Below the pieces are notes generated by a model that was not told the DNA's origin, searched no databases, and saw only the letters and a list, made by a program, of their open reading frames with translations. From NCBI GenBank assembly GCA_947095535.1, contig OX352772.1, positions 146,157,742-146,221,741 of the forward strand: a stretch of DNA of 64,000 nt. Direction: 5' to 3'. Origin of the DNA: Poecilobothrus nobilitatus (lineage: Eukaryota > Arthropoda > Insecta > Diptera > Dolichopodidae). The translations under genes were made by a program, and so were the position numbers. This document shows positions 58,247 to 64,000 of this stretch, in pieces (positions within the stretch are counted from its first letter, which is position 1; every line of letters begins with the position of its first letter).

Positions 58247-58597
58247 CGGACGTCATCTCCATTTCTCCGGGTCAACTGTTGCCAGACTTTAGCGTTGATT
58301 TACAACAAATAAACATAAAAAAAAAAAAAAAAAAAAATAATAATAATAATAACAATCTGCGAGAGAGAGAGAGACAGCAAGTTTTCTCCCATAGTCAAGC
58401 GAATGAGATCAGATTTTTTTTTTTCTTTTTTGAAACGGTCTTTGAAGATTCGAAGATCTGATGGAGGATTTGAGAAAAATTTTACCCCCCCCCCCCCCCA
58501 GGTGGTTGTTGAAATCAAAAGTTTAAATAAATTGCTAATGCTGCTGCTACTATTGTTTGCTATTACACTATTGGTTTATTTTAATATATATGAGTAG
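58243..58597 (+). pseudogene. Downstream frame with a C-terminal membrane segment
   Basis: The frame begins in the ATGA overlap at 58243 ('MTDVISISPGQLLPDFSVDL'). It passes a Lys/Asn microsatellite, an Arg/Glu stretch encoded by GAGA repeats and a T run. In a shifted frame it ends with 'VVVEIKSLNKLLMLLLLLF' and 'AITLLVYFNIYE', a clear single transmembrane helix, stop at 58595. Homopolymers (A18, T9, C15 at 58485-58499) separate the parts, so the reading frame is uncertain. Copies a and b lack the membrane part because they are fused to polymerase DNA just before it. Confidence 0.45.
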
Positions 58598-58608
58598 TAA
58601 AGAATAAA

Positions 58609-59145
58609 ATGAACAACAACAACAACAGGAGCAGCAGCAGCAGCAGCAGAAGGGCTATAGTTGATTTACAATTTGTTATTGGAAATAATAGAGAATAATT
58701 TTTAAAAGAATTTTCTATGATATCTGATGGTTCTCTTGTACTAATGCTATTTATGTTTAAAGCACCATATTCATTTGAAGAATTAAATTTTGATGCTAAA
58801 CAACAAAATGAATATAACAAAAAGAAAATTAATATGTTGGATTGGAATGATGGTTTTATAGAATATCTACAATTAAAAAATATCTTAGAGAAACATTTAA
58901 CATCATTTGATATCATTTATGTAAAAGGTCTTAAAAAAAAATAATTTTTAGATAGGTTTTTTTCAAATTCAATAGTAGAAGTTATCAATTTAGATAATAA
59001 AATTCCACCTCTACAAAAACTAAGGAATTTCATCATCATTTGCCCCCACCATCAAAATACGGAAAATTTGCAAAGATGTGCTGTAAAAAATTGTATGAAT
59101 TTATATATGTTTTTAATAAAAGATAATAATAAAAATTGGTTTTAA
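58609..59145 (+). pseudogene. Conserved Polinton plus-strand gene ('IVDLQ...FKAPY' family), copy 2
   Basis: ATG at 58609, an Asn/Ser repeat, then 'AIVDLQFVIGNNRE', 'FLKEFSMISDG', 'FKAPYSFEELNFDAKQQNEY', 'INMLDWNDGFIEYLQLKNIL', 'FDIIYVKGLKKK', and a tail with 'IICPHHQNTENLQRCAVKNC' and 'MNLYMFL'. In-frame TAA codons at about 58696 and 58942 are the only lesions. This is the same gene as 31063-31464 in Polinton 1 but sits in a different place in the gene order. The Asp/Glu and Cys-x-x-His pattern is family-typical; a nuclease-like fold is possible but not shown. It ends tail-to-tail with the next gene, overlapping by a few bases. Confidence 0.75.
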
Positions 59146-59744
59146 AAAATATTTGTTTTATTTATTGTTGACCAATATATTTTTTCAGACATAAATAATG
59201 GTATTTCATAAAAGAGCCGGGAATAATTGCATTGAGCTATATGCAAATTCATAGGAATATAGAAATCTTTTTGTTCCAGTTTAAGCTTATTCTTTGCTAT
59301 ACATCTCTCAAAATATTTTAATACATATTCTCGTACATTCAATTCGGCTCCATTGTTATATGACATCACTGCTTGAATAAAGTCTAACATAAGACAAAAT
59401 CGGGTATACTCATCTAGTTCCAATTTAAGTTTTTTAATTGTTCCTCCAGCATAATTAAATTTTAGTGGAAATTTATTTGAATTTAATTTATGGAGTTGGT
59501 TGCTTGTAAAATCTTGATAAAATGCATACCACTCCAAATAATTCATTTCGCTAATAACTTTACGATTACGTTGGAAAATTATTGTAGCAGCGAAATTTTC
59601 AACATTAAATCCAATTTGTATTTTTGTTGTTTGTTTTTTATCCAAATAATAAATGTAACTTAATAAGAGATTTTCTTGGGATTCGTTGCTGTTGCTGCTG
59701 CTGCTTTGTTTTTCAAATGTTTCGATATTTGATGTTGACTCCAT
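59142..59744 (-). CDS. Conserved Polinton protein of unknown function (copy 2)
   Basis: 200 residues, intact. It has an extended Ser/Asn/Gln N-terminus ('SSSSNSNESQENL'), then a body homologous to 27635-28165: 'LSYIYYLDKKQTTKIQIGFN', 'LDFIQAVMSYNNGAELNVRE', 'QCNYSRLFYEIPL'. Position after the protease is conserved. No domain recognised. That both copies are intact while neighbouring genes are broken may be chance or may mean it is under less mutational load. Confidence 0.8.
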   Translation of the reverse strand: MESTSNIETFEKQSSSSNSNESQENLLLSYIYYLDKKQTTKIQIGFNVENFAATIIFQRNRKVISEMNYLEWYAFYQDFTSNQLHKLNSNKFPLKFNYAGGTIKKLKLELDEYTRFCLMLDFIQAVMSYNNGAELNVREYVLKYFERCIAKNKLKLEQKDFYIPMNLHIAQCNYSRLFYEIPLFMSEKIYWSTINKTNIF

Positions 59745-59823
59745 TTTATTTTTTTTTTTAAACTGATGGAATATATATTAAAAAAATTTATATTTATATT
59801 AGTTCGAAATAGTTTTCTTAGTT

Positions 59824-60285
59824 TCATTTTCTTTTTTTAAAAATTCTTCGAAACATTCTTTGTATTTTTTTATCGTTTTTAAGTGGGGATAATGTATTGA
59901 ATAAATTAATAAAATGTTTCATGCTCTTGCAGTTACATCGCATCCATAAATATACACAACAATATTGGTGACAGACTGATGTAAAGTCACTTTGTAAACG
60001 TTTATTGTTGAAAATAAAAGATTTTGATTGATTTTGTAGAAATTTCCCAATCGCGCTGTGGAATGGTGGATTTCCAAATGAATCAAAATATTCTACACAG
60101 CTTTGAACTGATACAAAAATTGCTAGCCAATGTGTTCCTTTTTTAGCAGAAGTGTCGGTATTTATTACTAAAATACCAAGTTTTGAAATATTTTTCGGTA
60201 TTTGATTAACAGCAAAAACACCTTTAAATAGTTTTCTGGTTGCACTATTACATTTCAACACTTTCTCTATCTGAAGTGTATTCAT
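59824..60285 (-). CDS. pro: Polinton 2 adenovirus-type maturation protease
   Basis: I choose the start at 60285 ('MNTLQIEKVLKC'), matching the Polinton 1 start; an upstream in-frame ATG at 60312 adds nine residues. Catalytic residues: His in 'KKGTHWLAIFV', Asp in 'VEYFDSFG', Gln in 'FNNKRLQSD', Cys in 'SVCHQYCCVY'. The usual Gly after the Cys is His here. The tail is 'FINLFNTLSPLKNDKKIQRM'. The frame is complete, so this may be the least damaged enzyme gene of the element. It overlaps the upstream gene in another frame by 38 bp. Confidence 0.85.
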   Translation of the reverse strand: MNTLQIEKVLKCNSATRKLFKGVFAVNQIPKNISKLGILVINTDTSAKKGTHWLAIFVSVQSCVEYFDSFGNPPFHSAIGKFLQNQSKSFIFNNKRLQSDFTSVCHQYCCVYLWMRCNCKSMKHFINLFNTLSPLKNDKKIQRMFRRIFKKRK

Positions 60286-60616
60286 TATTGTTTTGTAAAT
60301 GAGAAATATCAATTAGTTGAGTATTTCCATTTATGTATGCTGTTAAAAATTCAACTTTAAGTTTTCCATTTGTCAACACTATATCGAATTTTTCCAATAA
60401 ATTTATTAAATTATTAGTTGTTTTGTTGTTGTCCATATGCCCAAAAGGAAAATTCTTGATTTCTGTTCTTTTTAAATCTCTGGTTGGGAATTTATACTTT
60501 AATTCTTTTGAAATAGTTTTACATTTTTCTTTTATTCCAACCATAACAATATTTTTTACAAATATTGTATTGTTATCATCCGTACAGAACGATAAATCTA
60601 CTTTAGCACATGCCAT
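60248..60616 (-). CDS. Conserved Polinton protein upstream of the protease (copy 2)
   Basis: 122 residues, intact; homologous to 28679-29014 (see there for shared blocks). The C-terminus is longer ('NNNEYTSDRESVEM') because the stop used in the Polinton 1 copy, TGA overlapping the protease ATG, is not in frame here. Function unknown. Confidence 0.78.
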   Translation of the reverse strand: MACAKVDLSFCTDDNNTIFVKNIVMVGIKEKCKTISKELKYKFPTRDLKRTEIKNFPFGHMDNNKTTNNLINLLEKFDIVLTNGKLKVEFLTAYINGNTQLIDISHLQNNNEYTSDRESVEM

Positions 60617-60661
60617 TTTTAAGTGAGGTGAAAGGGTCGCCTGAACTTCCTTTTTATATGT

Positions 60662-61940
60662 TTACGTAAACGTTACGATTTTTATCAATTTCTATATTAG
60701 CATCAAATTCTGCAAACACAATACATGTTAATGTTGAAGTTAATGGAGAACTCAGTCTTGCTTCAATCTTTACTACTCCTTGGTTTAATAAACTTTGACA
60801 TGTATCTGTTCCCGAGCCGTCTGCTGATAAATCAAAAGCCAGTATTGTATAACCTTTTGAAAATAGTTCTTTTGAAATTTGATCCGCTAAATAATGTTAA
60901 ATATGCACGAGAATTGCAAAGATTATTCAATGTAAAATTTGTTTCAATTGCAGAGTTTGGTGTAGGCACTTCATTCACATATAATTGAAATTGTGTGAGA
61001 TTTTGATGATCGAAATGGTATGGATTTTTTAATCTTTTACCATTGAAATTTTCATTATTAACCATACAAAATAGTAGAGCTTTTGGTATTTGCCCTATAA
61101 ATATATTATCCAATTATATGTTGGAAGTGTTAGCTGGAATTTTTAATGTTTTGATTTCACTTCTTGTATAATAATATTTCGCGTTAGCCTTTTCCAATAC
61201 AGTATTATGTGCTATTAATATGCTAGGATTAATAGTTAAATGTTTCATGTATAACGTAGCTTCGAGAATTTTTAAATAGCTTTCATCGGCATCGTTAAAG
61301 AAAATAAAAAAATCTTGTTTCTCTAATACTAAAGCAATTCGAATGTCAACATTATTTAAAAGTAATTTAGAAGTATTGAAGAAATCTACATGTAATTTTC
61401 CCATTAATTCTACTATTGCAGAATTATTGTATGATTTTTGTCTTGATTTAGAACCAGAATTGTTAAAATCATTTACATTATTGGTTTATCCAATTCCCAA
61501 CCAGATGCTTCCAGATGTGTTTGACTGGAATCTGCACCATAATTTAGTAAAGTAGTTAAGTATGCTTTATAATGGTATAAGGAGTCTGAAGGAGTGATGT
61601 TTTTTCCATTTAGAGTTACATTACATTGTTTAATTAAAGAATGTAATAAATTATTTACAACAATCGGCTGCGAAGCTGCCCTTGCTTCATTTCCGGTTCC
61701 TATTTTATCGTTTGCACTCCAAACTGATCCATCTTTTTTTAATATTTGAACTTTAAATTTAATGTAGGTTGAGGATAAATCCCGATATTTATCTCCATTT
61801 CCAAGTGAAACAAATTCAATAGTTGATGGTGTTGCCTCTAAAGAAGCTAAAGGATTGTATGCTACCTCTTCTGAACGCAAGATACTTGTTTGTACGGGTA
61901 ATAACGCAAAAAGGTCAAGTTCAGATTTCATACATTCCAT
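60662..61940 (-). pseudogene. mcp: Polinton 2 major capsid protein, several lesions
   Basis: Pieces in order: 61940-61473 ('MECMKSELDLFALLPVQTS', 'STIEFVSLGNGDKYRDLS', 'CNVTLNGKNITPSDSLYHY'), then a frameshift. 61404-61114 follows ('LLNNVDIRIALVLEKQDFF'), then an in-frame TAA where Polinton 1 has Ser. 61113-60832 follows ('LDNIFIGQIPKALLFCM', 'TPNSAIETNF'), then a frameshift, then the end near 60662 ('IEIDKNRN'). Collinear with the Polinton 1 capsid and clearly homologous. It starts 3 bp after the stop of the pX-like gene. Confidence 0.87.
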
Positions 61941-61943
61941 TTT

Positions 61944-62387
61944 TTAATTGAATATATCAGAGGTTTTAATATGCTTTTTTCGTCGTTTTTTCGACTTCAA
62001 ATGTGTCTTTTTAGAAATTGCTCGTCTTTTTATAGTTCTTCGTCTTTTTATAGCTTTTCGTTTTCCACCATACATCGAATGCAGTTGGTTAACTACTGAT
62101 TTTCGTAAATTTTTTATGCTGCCTTTGCTTTGATCAATTACAGCTTCTTTTATGCTTGCACCAGATGCTATATCATTAAAAATATTTTTACCTGTGTTGA
62201 CAGCCTCTTTTTTAATTAAATCCCAACCTGATGTAAAAACGGGCTTTAAGTAACCAATTAAACTTCCAAATATATTTCCAAAACCACGACCTTTTTGTAT
62301 AGCTGGATAAAATTGTAATAAAGGCCCAATATCGTTGATTCCACCACCTACTTGAGAGGAATAATATCTCACGTAAGCTATTTCCAT
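61944..62387 (-). CDS. pX/pVI-like small capsid-associated protein
   Basis: 147 residues, intact: 'GGGINDIGPLLQFYPAIQKG', then 'GFGNIFGSLIGYLKPVF', 'KKEAVNTGKNIFNDIASGAS', and a very basic end rich in Lys/Arg ('KRKAIKRRRTIKRRA'). A Gly-rich amphipathic N-terminus followed by a basic tail is the pattern seen in adenovirus pVI/pX-like proteins annotated in Polintons and adintoviruses, thought to bind DNA or act on membranes. It sits between penton and major capsid genes, as expected. It is missing from Polinton 1. Confidence 0.7.
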   Translation of the reverse strand: MEIAYVRYYSSQVGGGINDIGPLLQFYPAIQKGRGFGNIFGSLIGYLKPVFTSGWDLIKKEAVNTGKNIFNDIASGASIKEAVIDQSKGSIKNLRKSVVNQLHSMYGGKRKAIKRRRTIKRRAISKKTHLKSKKRRKKHIKTSDIFN

Positions 62388-62445
62388 GTTTGACAGGATA
62401 TCATATTTGAGTAGAAGTATTCATATTGTTTCAATTAGCGAGCAA

Positions 62446-63386
62446 TCAATGCTTTTTAAAATGTAATACAATTTTTGTTGGATAGTAACTGGAAACAAAA
62501 TTTATTCCATCACCGTATTGATTGCAAATTTTAATCGCTATCGTTTCAAAACAATTTTTTTCTATAGGTATGTAATGGATATTTTCAAATTCAATATTTG
62601 TAGGTATTCTACAATTTTCTATGTTGATAGCTCTCAATGCACGCACTTTGCTACTTCAAAAAACAGATGATTCAACTATATCTGAATAAATCATCACCAT
62701 TCCATTCAATTCATCTTTATTATTAGCAACAGCTAATTTGAATAGTTCAGGTAATTTTATTTTGAAATTTTTTATATTTTTTTTTGTTGAAATAATTCAG
62801 TTAATAATGTTTTGATATTATAACTGTGATTAACTTTTATATAGAAACTATCTTCATCAAATGTCTGCGATATTCGTATTAAATCGCGTCGGTTAGATTC
62901 TGACACTTTTTTAAATGTTACATCATCATAATTTTTAGGAGTATATAGAGATATATGTCAAAACTTCATTAAAAATTCTTTGAAAACTTGGTTGCGAGTA
63001 AATCCCGGATTAGAAGTTATATTTTTAATAAGCGTTGGTAAAAAATTAAATTTCCAATCATCCAAATGTAATTCCGAATCGTTATATGAATAATATGTGT
63101 AACCTATAGATTTGGCTACTTTGATTTTTTCAAGAGGTTTTTCAATGTTTCTTATGTAAACATTATATTACCCAATATTGATAAAAGCACATTGCTCTTT
63201 GTTAAATTCTTCTGTTTGTAGGAAATCGTTCAGATATATTTCTGAAAGACCAACTTTCCAATTTCCATTTCTTAAATCAAAGTAAATAGGTAATTTATTT
63301 TCGAATGAAGCTAAAGTGTTGTCTGGAAATAGTTTTAGATTATCATTGCTAAACAATGTTACATAGAAGTCATCTTAACTATCCAT
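62446..63386 (-). pseudogene. Penton-like minor capsid protein (single jelly-roll), damaged
   Basis: The start at 63386 is followed two codons later by an in-frame TAA. The frame then reads 'DFYVTLFSNDNLKLFPDNTL' (bracketed by a stop), 'LPIYFDLRNGNWKVGLSEIY', breaks near 63168, and ends (62646-62446) with 'RIPTNIEFENIHYIPI' and 'NFVSSYYPTKIVLHFK'. N-terminal 'FYVTL.SN....FP.NT...F...LP' and C-terminal '..HYIPI......I...I......G..I.F..........LHF' are the usual signature of Polinton minor capsid proteins at the vertices. At least four lesions. Confidence 0.78.
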
Positions 63387-63421
63387 CTTTGTTAAATTCT
63401 TCTAAAACATAAAATGTTGCA

Positions 63422-64000
63422 CTATTTATTTGTTGTCCATTCCGGTGTTGATACAGTTCTTAGTTTTGGACTTCTTAGTAATGGTTTTAGTTTTCGTTTT
63501 TTTGTTTCAGGAAACTGTGAGAGTATAGTTGAGGATATTCTACTGCCGGCCGATCTTAGTGTCTTCTTATTTTCAGGAGAAGGTACAGCAACGGTAATTA
63601 CATCACCACTCAGTGTTTCAAACATTCGATAATCAGAGCTTAGAGATGGTCTTTCCACTAATTTTTCATCTTTCAACATTTCAGTTCGAGCTAATTTTTT
63701 TAATTAATTTTCATCATCCAAATCGTAATGTGTTAAATCGATATCCATATCTGAATGTTCTTTTTTAGGGTCATATTCAAACACATCATCAGTAACTAAA
63801 GGTACAAAATTGGTCTGTGTTGATGTTGATTTGTATTTAGGAAATTCAGTTTCTGTATATGCATTTCGTTTAGAAAAGAATTTTGTTTGAGTACCTGTAT
63901 CAAATGTAAGATTATTAGCCTGGTCTGGTAATCTTTTTGCTTTTCTTTTGTTAATTCCATATTTGAGGAGGTTTTGACGGTATAAATACCATTTTTGCAA
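63422..64000 (-). pseudogene. Unknown Polinton 2 protein, one in-frame stop, cut by the window edge
   Basis: A single frame from the right edge to 63422 with one TAA at about 63702. The N-terminal part has 'QKWYLYRQNLLKYGINKRKA' and a Thr/Gln-rich stretch ('DTGTQTKFF', 'TSTQTNFVPLVTDD'), then an acidic run. The C-terminal part has 'MFETLSGDVITVAVPSPENK' and a basic end ('ETKKRKLKPLLRSPKLR'). Upstream of the penton gene. Not recognised; could be a core or scaffold-like protein. The true start is outside the window or at an ATG close to the edge. Confidence 0.5.

Larger units (their letters stand above)
52430..58500. repeat. Tandem array of units of about 3.04 kb (truncated polymerase + non-coding + intron-bearing gene)
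   Basis: Corresponding points: capsid-facing phrase 'CAGGACCGGCTCC' at 52101, 55140 and 58211; 'MGESYKRNE' start at 53028 and 56060; zinc-finger start at 53558 and 56593. Period is 3,030-3,070 bp. Each unit holds a polymerase with an internal deletion fusing the palm to the zinc-finger region, then about 1.2 kb of non-coding DNA and the intron-bearing gene. Identity between units is very high, so the amplification is recent. Confidence 0.85.
44896..64000. mobile_element. Polinton 2 family, copy 2, expanded by internal duplication and running off the window
   Basis: The terminus is at 44896 (AGTAGTATGGATATG). It comprises the subrepeat region (44896-46128), polymerase (46129-49767), a non-coding segment duplicated head to tail (about 50065-50800 and 50810-51540), an intron-bearing plus-strand gene, two extra units of about 3.04 kb, then the conserved plus-strand gene and a minus-strand virion block to 64000. 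The integrase and ATPase are not in view. Continuity from polymerase to capsid genes suggests a single element, but the internal duplications leave room for a composite. Confidence 0.65.

Noticed and set aside
58300..58518. Minus-strand frame opposite the microsatellite block near 58.4 kb
   Set aside because: Composed of reversed A, T, C and GA runs; no conservation in the other two copies.

Overview
The window is AT-rich eukaryotic, non-host-gene DNA that reads as a nest of transposable elements. It is most likely from an arthropod, and a fly is my best guess. The reasons are: repeats that carry a (TA)n - conserved core - (GTCY)n arrangement like the dipteran DINE-1/mini-me (Helentron-type) elements; an LTR element whose LTR starts TGTAGTATATC, as in the 412/mdg1 group; and TATA plus TCAGTT-type initiators at a 30-31 bp spacing. 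I see no tRNA, rRNA, CRISPR array or convincing host gene. Species cannot be named from this sequence alone.

Layout. 1-805 is AT-rich with no gene. 806-4216 is a non-LTR retrotransposon (endonuclease + reverse transcriptase, lightly damaged) ending in a long AAAATT hexamer tail. 4642-5950 holds minus-strand protein remnants, including a PHD-like finger. 6045-7107 is Helentron-like repeat A. 7380-9889 is a second, decayed non-LTR element on the minus strand, split by a 1.28-kb element with inverted ends. About 10.9-33.15 kb is one Ty3/gypsy retrotransposon on the minus strand (3' LTR, integrase, RNase H, RT, protease, gag). It is interrupted twice: by Helentron-like repeat B (13122-15348) and, inside gag, by a complete 14,570-bp Maverick/Polinton (18208-32777) with AG...CT inverted repeats and a perfect 6-bp target duplication (ATTAGC).

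Polinton 1 carries a protein-primed-type DNA polymerase B (with a spliceosomal intron, and split by Helentron-like repeat C), a retroviral-type integrase with chromodomain, an adenovirus-type protease, a double-jelly-roll major capsid protein, an FtsK/HerA-type packaging ATPase and several small unknown genes. From 33241 onward comes a second Polinton lineage whose terminus appears twice (33241 and 44896). It has a different polymerase type (C2H2 zinc fingers + HNH/endonuclease VII-like + PolB). The first copy is joined to a BEL/Pao retrotransposon fragment (39264-41094) and Helentron-like array D (41263-44598). The second copy continues through a tandem array of about 3.04-kb units (52.4-58.5 kb) into a virion-gene block (58.6-64 kb: protease, major capsid, pX/pVI-like protein, penton-like protein). 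This block is clearly homologous to that of Polinton 1 and runs off the window.

The most unusual signals are: a string of seven back-to-back hairpins across two small plus-strand Polinton genes (25560-25880); stop/start ATGA overlaps in unrelated Polinton gene pairs; two Polintons that share capsid genes but not polymerase type; and the tandem amplification of a truncated polymerase unit. Most large genes carry frameshifts, stops or lost catalytic residues, so these are mainly relics.
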